64,000 nucleotides of DNA, taken from assembly GCA_002492465.1 (NCBI GenBank), contig DKYT01000030.1, forward strand, positions 55,969-119,968. The letters are read 5' to 3'. This DNA comes from Lachnospiraceae bacterium UBA7093. Its GTDB lineage: Bacteria > Bacillota > Clostridia > Lachnospirales > Lachnospiraceae. Shown here in pieces: positions 35,378 through 43,525 of this stretch (its first letter is position 1; the number at the start of each line of letters is the position of its first letter). The notes beneath the pieces are model-generated. The model had not been told where the DNA came from, ran no database searches, and saw only the letters and a list, made by a program, of their open reading frames with translations. A program made the translations under genes and the position numbers.

Positions 35378-35884
35378 ATGGATCTGACGGTGAAAATGGG
35401 TTTGAAGAACGGGGTAGAGAGGGTGCTTCATGTGCCGGGAAATTATACAGGGGGCATTCTGGAAATGACCCTGGTAATTGACTGCTATCTGCCAAAGGAT
35501 TACGTAAAGAATATGGCGGCGGAGATTGCCGCTACCTTACGCGCCCACAGCGAAATATTTCGCAATGTGAGGCTAAATCTGTTATACTGGAAAAGTGATA
35601 GGGAATTTGAAAACCGTGTGATTCCCATTTCCTTTCTGCAAATGAGCAATTGTTTTGAGGAATACAGGGCAGTGGAAGAGGAAAAGGGGTTGGATATGCT
35701 GTCGGCAAAGCTCAAGCTTCTCCATGCAAGGTCAAAGCTGATCCTGGTGCTTGCAGGCGAGACGCTGGTTATTTACGACAGGGAAGAGGTAAATAGAAAC
35801 ATGCGTCCATTTCTTGGGAAAAAGAGTCTCTTTTTGTGTAAAAAAGAGGGAGAGATGAAATGGATGCGGGGAGCAGAATTATAG
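35378..35884 (+). CDS. Conserved hypothetical protein (DUF6-like unknown)
   Basis: 168 residues, cytosolic, no signal peptide or membrane segment. Contains LEMTLVIDCYLPKDYVKNMA followed by LRAHSEIFRNVRLNLLYW, a beta-strand/helix pattern faintly like a vWA-type fold but without a MIDAS DxSxS motif. A second strand segment SKLILVLAGETLVIYD lies near the C-terminus. ATG at 35378 is chosen for its AGGAGG; codons upstream fall in the repeat. Ends 13 bases before a LysR regulator, so probably co-transcribed with it. Not recognised as any characterised family; the 'DUF' wording here means only unknown function. Confidence 0.65.
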   Translation: MDLTVKMGLKNGVERVLHVPGNYTGGILEMTLVIDCYLPKDYVKNMAAEIAATLRAHSEIFRNVRLNLLYWKSDREFENRVIPISFLQMSNCFEEYRAVEEEKGLDMLSAKLKLLHARSKLILVLAGETLVIYDREEVNRNMRPFLGKKSLFLCKKEGEMKWMRGAEL

Positions 35885-35897
35885 AAGGATTTATTCT

Positions 35898-36794
35898 ATG
35901 GCGGAAAATCTGGAGTATTATAAGGTGTTTTATTATGCAGCAAAGCACGGAAGCCTGACGGCGGCAGCGTCGGAGCTTTCCATTTCTCAGCCTGCCGTCA
36001 GTCAGGCGCTTAAGCAACTGGAGACATCCTTGTCGGCAAAGCTGTTTGTACGCGCCTCCAGGGGGATCAGGCTGACTCCGGAGGGGAAGGTTCTGTACGA
36101 GTACGTGAAAAAGGGATATGAGCAGATGCTTCTGGGGGAACGTAAGCTTGCTTCTATGCTGCAGCTGGAATGCGGAGAATTGAAGATCGGCGCCAGCGAT
36201 ATGACTTTAAAATATTATCTGCTTCCTTTGCTGCAAAGGTATCATGAACAGTTCCCGGGTATTAAGGTGACAGTTACCAATGCCCCTACGCCGGAGACGC
36301 TGTATCTCCTTGGGCAGGGAAACATTGATTTCGGCGTGGTCAGTACGCCTGTTGCAGGGGAGAAAGAACTGCATATGAAGGCGGTAAAGGAAATAGAGGA
36401 TGTTTTTGTCGCGGGACGAAAATTCATTCAGTATAAAAACCGGATGCTGGATTTTGGAGAACTGGAGGGGCTTCCCATTATATCCCTGGAAGGGAATACC
36501 AGTACCAGACGTTTTATGGATGATTTTCTGATGCGCAACGGTGTGGAACTTCATCCCGAGTTTGAACTTGCCACCAGTGATATGATCGTCCAGTTTGCCT
36601 TGAAAAATCTGGGGGTAGGAAGTGTGGTTCGGGAGTTCGCGGCGGAATATTTGGAGGATGGCAGACTTTTTGAACTGCGCTTTAACAAAATGATTCCCAA
36701 AAGACAGATTTGCGTGGTAACCACCGGGGAAGAGCCGGTGTCCCGGGCGGCACAGGAGTTTTTGAAAATGATTCATTTTGAAACAGGAGGATGA
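35898..36794 (+). CDS. LysR-family transcriptional regulator
   Basis: 298 residues. The N-terminal HTH (residues ~4-63) reads YYKVFYYAAKHGSLTAAASE then SISQPAVSQALKQLE, followed by LFVRASRGIRLTPEG. The C-terminal effector domain (~90-295) is of the periplasmic-binding fold (LKIGASDMTLKYYLLPLLQ). Regulates unknown targets, classically a divergent gene, but here the neighbours are co-directional. The HAD gene starts 2 bases after its stop. Confidence 0.9.
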   Translation: MAENLEYYKVFYYAAKHGSLTAAASELSISQPAVSQALKQLETSLSAKLFVRASRGIRLTPEGKVLYEYVKKGYEQMLLGERKLASMLQLECGELKIGASDMTLKYYLLPLLQRYHEQFPGIKVTVTNAPTPETLYLLGQGNIDFGVVSTPVAGEKELHMKAVKEIEDVFVAGRKFIQYKNRMLDFGELEGLPIISLEGNTSTRRFMDDFLMRNGVELHPEFELATSDMIVQFALKNLGVGSVVREFAAEYLEDGRLFELRFNKMIPKRQICVVTTGEEPVSRAAQEFLKMIHFETGG

Positions 36795-36795
36795 A

Positions 36796-37410
36796 ATGAT
36801 CAGGAATATTGTATTTGACATTGGAAATGTATTGGCAGGCTTTGTGTGGCAGGACTTTTACCACAGCTTTGGATTTTCGGAGGAAATTTTTGAAAAGCTG
36901 GCGAATGCCACGGTGAGAAGCAGCCTGTGGAATGAGATGGACAGAGGAAAGATGAGCGATGATCAGCTCCTTGACGGATTTATCCGGAACGACCCATCCA
37001 TAGAAAGGGAGATCCGGGAGGTTTTTCAAAATGTAAAGGGCATGGTGTGCCGCTATGAGTATGCGATCCCGTGGATTAAGGGACTGAAGGAAAGAGGATT
37101 CCGCATTTATGTGATATCCAATTTTGCCCATAAGGCATATTTGGAATGCAGCGAGGCGTTGGATTTTTTGCGGGAAGTGGACGGCGCTATTATTTCTTAT
37201 CAGGAGAAACTGATCAAACCTTCGCCGGAAATCTATCGTCTTTTGTGCAGCAGGTATGAGCTGAATGCAGAGGAGTGCGTTTTTATCGACGATACGGCGC
37301 CGAATGTAGAAGCGGCAATAAAAGAAGGTATGAAAGGGATTGTCTTCCATACCAGAGAGCAGGCAAGTGAAGCGCTTGAAAAATTACTTGCCGGTGTATT
37401 TTCCGTATAA
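36796..37410 (+). CDS. HAD-superfamily hydrolase (YihX-like phosphatase)
   Basis: 205 residues. Motif I FDIGNVL (the DxGNV variant of the YihX-like subfamily), motif II VISNF, motif III Lys in SYQEKLIKPSPEIY and motif IV FIDDTAPNVEAA. YihX-type enzymes dephosphorylate sugar phosphates such as alpha-glucose-1-phosphate. ATG at 36796 with ACAGGAGG upstream. Its 3' end overlaps the reverse-strand small membrane gene by 27 bases. Confidence 0.88.
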   Translation: MIRNIVFDIGNVLAGFVWQDFYHSFGFSEEIFEKLANATVRSSLWNEMDRGKMSDDQLLDGFIRNDPSIEREIREVFQNVKGMVCRYEYAIPWIKGLKERGFRIYVISNFAHKAYLECSEALDFLREVDGAIISYQEKLIKPSPEIYRLLCSRYELNAEECVFIDDTAPNVEAAIKEGMKGIVFHTREQASEALEKLLAGVFSV

Positions 37411-37590
37411 CCATATGAAAATCCATAAAAGGATAGGGAGTCCGATGGTTGCCACCAGACACCCGGCAAACATTCTGTCCGATCCGGGAAAGTCCAGGAG
37501 AGAGACCACTAAAGTGACAACATATAAAAGCACCAGCAATACAATACAGATGATTGCCGCGATTTGTTTGAATTTAGGTTTTTGCTTCAT
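37384..37590 (-). CDS. Small two-helix membrane protein
   Basis: 68 residues: a basic N-terminus (MKQKPKFKQ), helix 1 (IAAIICIVLLVLLYVVTLVV), a short loop with DFPGSDRMF, helix 2 (AGCLVATIGLPILLWIFIWL) and a basic tail. Conserved-looking membrane protein of unknown role, common beside HAD genes in Lachnospiraceae as far as I recall. AAAGGAAAC serves as ribosome site. Confidence 0.65.
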   Translation of the reverse strand: MKQKPKFKQIAAIICIVLLVLLYVVTLVVSLLDFPGSDRMFAGCLVATIGLPILLWIFIWLYGKYTGK

Positions 37591-37750
37591 ATAAGGGTTT
37601 CCTTTTATATAATCAATGATTTGCGTCGATGTCTATTTAATAATAGTAGCATATTTGTCTCAATTAGGAAATTAAAATATAAATAAGAAATTATAAAATT
37701 TGAAATTTAAAAGTATGGATATTTTGCACAAAAGAATAAGTTAGCATTCT

Positions 37751-37766
37751 CTAACCCATTGGTTAG
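37751..37766. promoter_or_regulatory. DtxR-type operator, site 1
   Basis: CTAACC-CATT-GGTTAG dyad, same consensus as sites 2-4 of the feo locus. Confidence 0.6.
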
Positions 37767-37800
37767 TATGATGAAACTGTGGTTAAGGGCAAAAATTGCA

Positions 37801-37829
37801 TTGACAAGAGCCGCATGCAGTCATATTAT
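37801..37829 (+). promoter_or_regulatory. Promoter of the feo operon
   Basis: TTGACA (37801-37806), 17-base spacer, TATTAT (37824-37829). Operator site 2 lies 8 bases downstream, well placed for repression. Confidence 0.75.
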
Positions 37830-37836
37830 AATATAT

Positions 37837-37854
37837 GGTTAGTGAATACTAACC
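37837..37854. promoter_or_regulatory. DtxR-type operator, site 2
   Basis: GGTTAGTGAATACTAACC: perfect 7-4-7 inverted repeat over the expected transcription start. Confidence 0.75.
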
Positions 37855-37871
37855 CTTTATTTAACACACGG

Positions 37872-37889
37872 GGTTAGTGAAAACTAATA
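37872..37889. promoter_or_regulatory. DtxR-type operator, site 3
   Basis: GGTTAGTGAAAACTAATA: 7-4-7 dyad with one mismatch, 18 bases after site 2. Confidence 0.65.
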
Positions 37890-37931
37890 CATATTCCAAA
37901 GAAAACGAAATGTTTCAGAATGGAGGAATAC

Positions 37932-38144
37932 ATGATGCCGCTTACATTGGCAGAAGTAGGAGAGGAAAACATCATCAGGAAAATCGGGGGGAAGCAGGAA
38001 GTCAAGACCCATCTGGAGAACCTTGGTTTTGTTGTGGGAGGTGCGGTCACAGTGATAAATGCCATCGGGGGCAATGTCATCGTGAACGTGAAGGATTCCC
38101 GCATTGCAGTCAGCCGGGAGATGGCGCAGAAGATCATGGTCTGA
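37932..38144 (+). CDS. feoA: FeoA-type iron transport protein (first copy)
   Basis: 70 residues of the SH3-like FeoA fold: MPLTLAEVGEENIIRKIGG, LENLGFVVGGAVTVINAIGG and VNVKDSRIAVSREMAQKI. FeoA binds FeoB and is needed for ferrous iron uptake. Start ATG 37932 (or the adjacent ATG 37935) follows GGAGG. First gene after the operator-bearing promoter, 50 bases before the second feoA. Confidence 0.93.
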   Translation: MMPLTLAEVGEENIIRKIGGKQEVKTHLENLGFVVGGAVTVINAIGGNVIVNVKDSRIAVSREMAQKIMV

Positions 38145-38194
38145 CCAAAAGCATGAAGAAACCCTAATATTATGAAGTGAGGAGGAAAAAGGGA

Positions 38195-38422
38195 ATGAAA
38201 ACACTGAAAGAATCAAAAGTGGGCGATACAGTCCGGGTTGTGAAGCTCCACGGAGAGGGGGCAGTCAAGCGGCGGATCATGGACATGGGTCTGACAAAGG
38301 GCGTGGATGTGAAGGTCCGCAAGGTGGCGCCTTTAGGGGATCCCATCGAAGTAACTGTCCGCGGCTATGAACTTTCCATCAGGAAGGCGGATGCGGAAAT
38401 GATTGAAGTTGAAAGCGCATAA
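38195..38422 (+). CDS. feoA: FeoA-type iron transport protein (second copy)
   Basis: 75 residues: MKTLKESKVGDTVRVVKLHG, RRIMDMGLTKGVDVKVRKVA, GDPIEVTVRGYELSIRKADA. This is the more canonical FeoA (MGLTKG and DPIEV signatures). Two FeoA copies before FeoB are common in Clostridia. ATG at 38195 with GAGGAGG; the upstream ATG at 38177 lies before that ribosome site. Confidence 0.95.
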   Translation: MKTLKESKVGDTVRVVKLHGEGAVKRRIMDMGLTKGVDVKVRKVAPLGDPIEVTVRGYELSIRKADAEMIEVESA

Positions 38423-38476
38423 GGAAAGGATTTTCTAATGCATCGGGGGAACCGACCCCTTTGTTTTAAGACTAAT

Positions 38477-38494
38477 GGTTAGTATTGACTAATA
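38477..38494. promoter_or_regulatory. DtxR-type operator, site 4 (before feoB)
   Basis: GGTTAGTATTGACTAATA dyad in the 95-base feoA-feoB gap, suggesting that feoB has an additional regulated start. Confidence 0.6.
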
Positions 38495-38517
38495 GATAGA
38501 GAAGGAGAGAAAATATT

Positions 38518-40920
38518 ATGAATATGCGAATTGCCCTTGCGGGCAACCCGAACTGCGGAAAGACTACGCTGTTCAATGCCCTGACCGGCTCCAACCAGTT
38601 CGTAGGGAACTGGCCGGGTGTTACAGTGGAAAAGAAGGAAGGAAAATTAAAGAAGCATGACGGTGTGACCATTACCGACTTGCCAGGCATTTATTCCCTT
38701 TCCCCATATACATTGGAGGAAGTGGTGGCAAGGAACTACCTGGTCAGCGAGCGCCCTGATGCGGTTCTGAACATCATTGACGGTACAAACCTGGAGAGAA
38801 ACTTATATCTGACCACCCAGCTCACGGAGCTCGGCATTCCGGTGGTGGTTGCCATCAACATGATGGATGTGGTGGAGAAAAACGGCGATATGATCAATAC
38901 AGCAGAGCTGTCAAGGGCGTTAGGCTGTAAAGTAGTAGAAATTTCCGCCCTGAAGGGAAAGGGTGTCATGGAGGCTGCGGAGGCGGCAGTGGACGCTGCG
39001 GAGAACGGAAAGACGGTCCCCATGCATACCTTTTCCGGGACGGTGGAGCACGCCCTTGCCCATATCGAGGAGGCGGCGGTGCACGGGCTGCCGGAGGAGC
39101 AGCAGCGCTGGTATGCCATAAAGCTGTTTGAGCGGGATGATAAAGTGCTGGAGCAGCTGCACCTGGAAGAGTCTGTCCTTGCCCACATTGAAACGGACAT
39201 CAAGGCGGCGGAGGAGGAGATGGACGACGATGCGGAATCCATCATCACCAACGAGCGGTATATTTACATTGGAAGCATCATCAAAGGGTGCATAAAGAAA
39301 AAATCCACGGGAAAGCTGACCAGTTCCGATAAGATAGACAGGATAGTAACCAACCGTTTCTTAGGGCTCCCGATTTTTGCGGCGATCATGTTCCTTGTGT
39401 ATTACATATCCATGGTGACGGTAGGAGCCGCTGCCACGGATTGGGCAAATGACGGGCTGTTCGGCGACGGCTTCCATCTGTTCGGCATTGGTTCGGGGGA
39501 CTATGAAGAGGCAGCCGGGGAGTATGGCGGTGCGGCGCTGATTGTGGACGGCTATGACGCCTATGTGGAAGAGAATGGTGAGGCGCCCACAGGCGACTTC
39601 CCTTATGAAGTGGCGGATGATGAGACGCTGGAGGTAACGGTGGAAACGGCAACTCTGGCGGATTACGAGGATGCGCTTGCGGTGATAGAGAAGTATGGCG
39701 ATGAGCCTGACCCGGCGGCTTACGGGGTATGGGTACCCGGCATTCCGGTTCTTGTGGGGAACGGGCTGGAGGCTGCGGGCGCCGCAGACTGGATTGCAGG
39801 GCTTATCAATGACGGCATTGTGGCAGGCGTAGGGGCGGTTTTGGGATTTGTGCCCCAGATGCTTGTGCTGTTCCTGCTCCTTGCCTTCCTTGAGGCGTGC
39901 GGCTATATGGCGCGCATCGCTTTTGTGCTGGACCGTATCTTCCGCAAGTTCGGATTGTCCGGCAAGTCCTTTATACCGATGCTCATCGGCACCGGCTGCG
40001 GCATCCCGGGCATCATGGCGTCGAGAACCATTGAAAACGAGCGTGACCGCCGTATGACGATCATGACCACGACCTTTATTCCCTGCGGGGCGAAGGTGCC
40101 GTTTATCTCCATGGTTGCCGGCGCAATTTTCGGCGATTCCGCCTGGGTGGCAACAAGCGCGTACTTTGTAGGCATGGCGGCGATCATTATTTCCGGCATT
40201 ATGTTAAAGAAGACAAAGATGTTCTCCGGCGACCCTGCGCCTTTCGTCATGGAGCTTCCGGCATACCATATGCCTACGGCGGGGAATGTGCTGCGTTCCA
40301 TGTGGGAACGGGGATGGTCCTTCATTAAGAAGGCAGGCACGATCATCCTGCTTTCCACCATCGTGATCTGGTTTACGACGTACTTTGGGTTTACGCCGGA
40401 AGGCTTCCGGATGCTTGCCGAGGAGGAGATGGACCAGTCGCTCCTTGCGGCGGTCGGCGGAGCAATTGCCTGGATCTTCATACCGTTGGGCTGGGGAAAC
40501 TGGCAGGCGGCGGTTGCGTCCATCACAGGGCTTGTGGCGAAGGAAAATATCGTTGGGACGATGGGGATCCTTTATCCCGGCGGCTGGGCTGAGATCGGGG
40601 CAAACTTCAGTATGGTGGCGGGGTATTCCTTCCTGGTGTTCAACCTTTTGTGTGCCCCCTGCTTTGCAGCCATCGGTGCAATCAAACGTGAGATGAACAA
40701 TGGGAAATGGACGTGGTTTGCGATCGGCTACCAGTGCGGGCTGGCTTATGCAGTGGCGCTGATGGTGAACCAGATCGGTTCAGCGTTTACGGGAAATCTG
40801 AATGTGATCGGTCTGCTTGCCGCCATCGTCATTCTTGCCGGCATGGTATATATGCTGTTCAGACCATACAAAGAGGCGACAAAGCTGACCACAAATGTGA
40901 AACTGAAAATGGCAAAATAA
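38518..40920 (+). CDS. feoB: Ferrous iron transporter FeoB
   Basis: 800 residues. N-terminal G domain with G1 GNPNCGKTT (residues 9-17), G3 DLPG and G4 NMMD, a helical insert, then two Gate/core membrane repeats (IPMLIGTGCGIPGIMASRTI; IPLGWGNWQAAVASITGLVA). Between the first gate helices, residues ~310-405 hold an acidic insert (VEENGEAPTGDFPYEVADD onwards) that many FeoB lack. Takes up Fe2+ with GTP hydrolysis. Upstream AGAAGGAGAG ribosome site and operator site 4. Confidence 0.97.
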   Translation: MNMRIALAGNPNCGKTTLFNALTGSNQFVGNWPGVTVEKKEGKLKKHDGVTITDLPGIYSLSPYTLEEVVARNYLVSERPDAVLNIIDGTNLERNLYLTTQLTELGIPVVVAINMMDVVEKNGDMINTAELSRALGCKVVEISALKGKGVMEAAEAAVDAAENGKTVPMHTFSGTVEHALAHIEEAAVHGLPEEQQRWYAIKLFERDDKVLEQLHLEESVLAHIETDIKAAEEEMDDDAESIITNERYIYIGSIIKGCIKKKSTGKLTSSDKIDRIVTNRFLGLPIFAAIMFLVYYISMVTVGAAATDWANDGLFGDGFHLFGIGSGDYEEAAGEYGGAALIVDGYDAYVEENGEAPTGDFPYEVADDETLEVTVETATLADYEDALAVIEKYGDEPDPAAYGVWVPGIPVLVGNGLEAAGAADWIAGLINDGIVAGVGAVLGFVPQMLVLFLLLAFLEACGYMARIAFVLDRIFRKFGLSGKSFIPMLIGTGCGIPGIMASRTIENERDRRMTIMTTTFIPCGAKVPFISMVAGAIFGDSAWVATSAYFVGMAAIIISGIMLKKTKMFSGDPAPFVMELPAYHMPTAGNVLRSMWERGWSFIKKAGTIILLSTIVIWFTTYFGFTPEGFRMLAEEEMDQSLLAAVGGAIAWIFIPLGWGNWQAAVASITGLVAKENIVGTMGILYPGGWAEIGANFSMVAGYSFLVFNLLCAPCFAAIGAIKREMNNGKWTWFAIGYQCGLAYAVALMVNQIGSAFTGNLNVIGLLAAIVILAGMVYMLFRPYKEATKLTTNVKLKMAK

Positions 40921-40968
40921 CTCAGCAAAAGCAATGGGCAGTGTCGGACAGCCCGTGAAGGAGGAATT

Positions 40969-41145
40969 ATGATGCTTACATGGCTTATGGAGAATATGGC
41001 GACAATCATCATCAGCGCAGCCCTGATGATCGTGGTGGCGGTTGTTATTGCCGGTATGGTGCGAAGCAGGAAGAAGGGAAAATCTTCCTGTGGCTGCGGA
41101 TGTGCGGGCTGTGCCATGAATGGCGCCTGCCATCCGAAAAAGTAA
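40969..41145 (+). CDS. FeoB-associated Cys-rich membrane protein (FeoC-like)
   Basis: 58 residues: one membrane helix (about residues 11-30, IIISAALMIVVAVVIAGMV), a basic stop-transfer (RSRKKGK) and a C-terminal cluster CGCGCAGC plus a later Cys. This is the FeoB-associated Cys-rich protein common in Firmicutes. GAAGGAGG ribosome site precedes the ATG at 40969. Probably helps FeoB or senses iron/redox; exact role unknown. Ends 3 bases before the convergent regulator gene. Confidence 0.9.
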   Translation: MMLTWLMENMATIIISAALMIVVAVVIAGMVRSRKKGKSSCGCGCAGCAMNGACHPKK

Positions 41146-41148
41146 AAG

Positions 41149-41541
41149 TCAGCCGCGCCCTAAAATGGACAAAATACATTTTTTCATCGCTTCATAGCTT
41201 TCCGGGGTGATATCATGCTCCATTCTGCAGGCATCGCTTGCCGCGATCTTAGGGTCGACGCCCAGATGGACCAGCCAGTCCGTCAGCAGGGTGTGGCGCT
41301 CATAGACGCTTTCGGCTATTTTTCGCCCCTCGTCCGTGAGATGGAGGTACCCGTCCTCCGAAACGGTGACATAAGAGCGGTTTTTCAGATTTTTCATAGC
41401 GACGCTTACGCTGGGCTTTGAAAAATTCAGCTCGGCTGCCACGTCGACGGAGCGCACCACAGAAAGGCGCTTGCTGAGGATGAGTATGGTTTCAAGGTAA
41501 TCTTCAAGGGATTCTTCGGCTTTGTGCTGGATATAGCTCAT
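41149..41541 (-). CDS. DtxR/MntR-family metal-dependent repressor
   Basis: 130 residues. Winged HTH (VVRSVDVAAELNFSKPSVSV and SEDGYLHLTDEG) and the metal-binding dimerisation domain with ERHTLLTDWL and CRMEHDITPES, matching the MntR ligand region. No SH3 C-terminal domain, so short MntR/IdeR type. Encoded at the end of the feo locus, whose control regions carry four identical-type dyads, so it is the probable Fe2+ or Mn2+-dependent repressor of feo. Start at 41541 chosen (AAAGGAG 12 bases upstream); 41580 lacks a ribosome site. Confidence 0.88.
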   Translation of the reverse strand: MSYIQHKAEESLEDYLETILILSKRLSVVRSVDVAAELNFSKPSVSVAMKNLKNRSYVTVSEDGYLHLTDEGRKIAESVYERHTLLTDWLVHLGVDPKIAASDACRMEHDITPESYEAMKKCILSILGRG

Positions 41542-41643
41542 GGCGTCATTGTACTCCTTTCTGGGGCGGAAGCCGCCCATAAATTTATCCTAACACTTTG
41601 GGAAAGGGGGTGCAAGCTTTTCTGGTGCAGGACGCAAGAGGTA

Positions 41644-41672
41644 TTGAATTTACTGCCATTTTGTGGTATACT
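41644..41672 (+). promoter_or_regulatory. Promoter of the GGDEF-EAL gene
   Basis: TTGAAT (41644-41649), 17-base spacer, TATACT (41667-41672); ATG 26 bases downstream. Confidence 0.65.
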
Positions 41673-41697
41673 TTACACCATAAATAAGAGGTGTGAA

Positions 41698-43368
41698 ATG
41701 GGATATATGCAAAGTGATTTGGTAAAACAGTTCCAGGATGTGATCAATGTTTTTGATCCATGCATTGATGATTATCTCTACATTATGGATGCTAAAAATG
41801 ATTATTTCTTTATATCACCAAATGCAGTGGCACGCTTTAACATATCCGAAAATTACTTTTATCATGTGCTTGAAAATTTGGAAAAGTTGGTGTATCCGGA
41901 GGATTATGACCTTTTAAAGAAGGATCTTGAACTGCTGTTAAGCGGCGTGAAGGATTTCCATAATCTCCAGTATCGCTGGATGGATTGTGACGGAGAGCCA
42001 GTGTGGATCAACTGCCGGGGCAAGATCCTGTGCGATGAGGCGGGAACGCCGGAATATCTGATAGGCTGTATTAATGAAATCGGGAGGAAACAGAAGGCGG
42101 ATAATGTCAGCGGGCTTTTAGGTGAGTCCAGCCTTCAAAACGAATTCAACCAAAAGGCAGGAGCGACCTTGAACGGTTTTTTGCTTCGTCTTGGAATCGA
42201 TAATTTTAAAGAGATCAACGAAAACAGGGGAATGGATTACGGCGACATGATATTGCGTAGAACAGCGGAAAGTATTGCCGCCGTAATTCATCCTAATCAA
42301 ATGCTCTATAAGGTAGTAGCGGATGAGTTTGTGGTTGTAGATTTAGATGGCGGAAGAGTGGAAGACGCCATTGAACTGTACAGGCGTATTCAGGACAGAA
42401 TCGACCAGTTTATAGAAGATAACGGTTATGAAGTTTTCTATACTTTTTCAGCGGGAATTCTGGACTTTAGTGCAGTTGAAGATCATACCTATTACAAGAT
42501 TATGCAGTACACCGAGTTTTCCCTGAATGAGGCGAAAAGCGGTGGTAAAAATAAATATTATGTGTTTGATGAGAAGGATTATCGGGCATTTCAGCGCAAA
42601 AAGGCGCTGATACATATGATGCGCCAGTCTGTGAACCATGGCTTTACCGGATTTGACGCATATTTTCAGCCCATTATAGATATCAATGAAAACTGCCTTT
42701 TCAGCGCGGAAACATTGCTTCGATACCATACGCCTGAGACAGGCTGGATAACGCCTTTTGAATTTATTCCCCTTTTGGAGGAGAGCAATTTGATTATTCC
42801 TGTGGGCAGATGGATTCTGGACAAGGCGATGGATGCATGCAGCAAAATTCAAAAGGTGATCCCTCATTTTCGTGTCTCTGTGAATTTATCCTATGTGCAG
42901 GTTCTGAAAAGCAATGTTTTGGAAGAGATTCTGACAGGGATTCATAAATACAATCTGGAGCCGGGAAGCATTTTGATTGAGCTGACGGAAAGCGGATTTT
43001 TAGAATCCAACGCTTATTTTATGGACTTTTGCAACGGCTTACAGGAGCACGGAATTCCTCTTGCGTTGGACGATTTTGGAACCGGATACTCCAATTTCCA
43101 TTACCTGTACAACTTAAATCCCAGCACCATCAAGATCGACCGTTCCTTTACCCTGAAGGCACTGAACAATCCCTATGAGTATAATCTCCTTCAGCATATG
43201 GTGGACATGACCCATGGCATTGACCTAAAGCTTTGTATTGAAGGAATCGAAACCAAGCAGGAATTGAATAAAATCTGTGAGATGAAACCGGATTATATAC
43301 AGGGATACTATTTTGGAAAGCCCTGTCCGCTGGAAAAATTTATGGAGGATTTTGTAACAAAGAAATAA
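41698..43368 (+). CDS. PAS-GGDEF-EAL protein, probable c-di-GMP phosphodiesterase
   Basis: 556 residues, cytosolic. PAS domain (~10-125), degenerate GGDEF (~135-290, the site reads VADEFVVV) and EAL (~310-555). EAL catalytic positions are present: ETLLRY (EAL as ETL), VNLSYVQ, IELTESG, LDDFGTGYSN, IKIDRSF, IEGIET and QGYYFGKP. So it should hydrolyse c-di-GMP, with the GGDEF part possibly a GTP sensor. ATG at 41698 after AAGAGGTG. A candidate to set the signal read by the PelD-type receptor at 15.4 kb; that link is inference. Confidence 0.85.
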   Translation: MGYMQSDLVKQFQDVINVFDPCIDDYLYIMDAKNDYFFISPNAVARFNISENYFYHVLENLEKLVYPEDYDLLKKDLELLLSGVKDFHNLQYRWMDCDGEPVWINCRGKILCDEAGTPEYLIGCINEIGRKQKADNVSGLLGESSLQNEFNQKAGATLNGFLLRLGIDNFKEINENRGMDYGDMILRRTAESIAAVIHPNQMLYKVVADEFVVVDLDGGRVEDAIELYRRIQDRIDQFIEDNGYEVFYTFSAGILDFSAVEDHTYYKIMQYTEFSLNEAKSGGKNKYYVFDEKDYRAFQRKKALIHMMRQSVNHGFTGFDAYFQPIIDINENCLFSAETLLRYHTPETGWITPFEFIPLLEESNLIIPVGRWILDKAMDACSKIQKVIPHFRVSVNLSYVQVLKSNVLEEILTGIHKYNLEPGSILIELTESGFLESNAYFMDFCNGLQEHGIPLALDDFGTGYSNFHYLYNLNPSTIKIDRSFTLKALNNPYEYNLLQHMVDMTHGIDLKLCIEGIETKQELNKICEMKPDYIQGYYFGKPCPLEKFMEDFVTKK

Positions 43369-43396
43369 GTAAAGTCAGATAGTAAGGATGATAGAA

Positions 43397-43438
43397 CCTG
43401 GCATGGTCAACTGAAAGTTTGATTGTGCCAGGCTTTTC
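43397..43438 (+). terminator. Rho-independent terminator after the EAL gene
   Basis: CCTGGCA (43397-43403) / TGCCAGG (43426-43432), with an inner TCAACT/AGTTTGA pairing, followed by CTTTTCTT. Confidence 0.75.
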
Positions 43439-43454
43439 TTATATGGGGGCAGAC

Positions 43455-43484
43455 TTGACTTGGTACAAAACCCTGTGTTACTAT
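43455..43484 (+). promoter_or_regulatory. Promoter of the osmoprotectant ABC operon
   Basis: TTGACT (43455-43460), 18-base spacer, TACTAT (43479-43484); ATG at 43526. Confidence 0.55.
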
Positions 43485-43525
43485 CCAAAGGGTAAATAAG
43501 ATGAGATACAAAAGAAGGAAAAACC

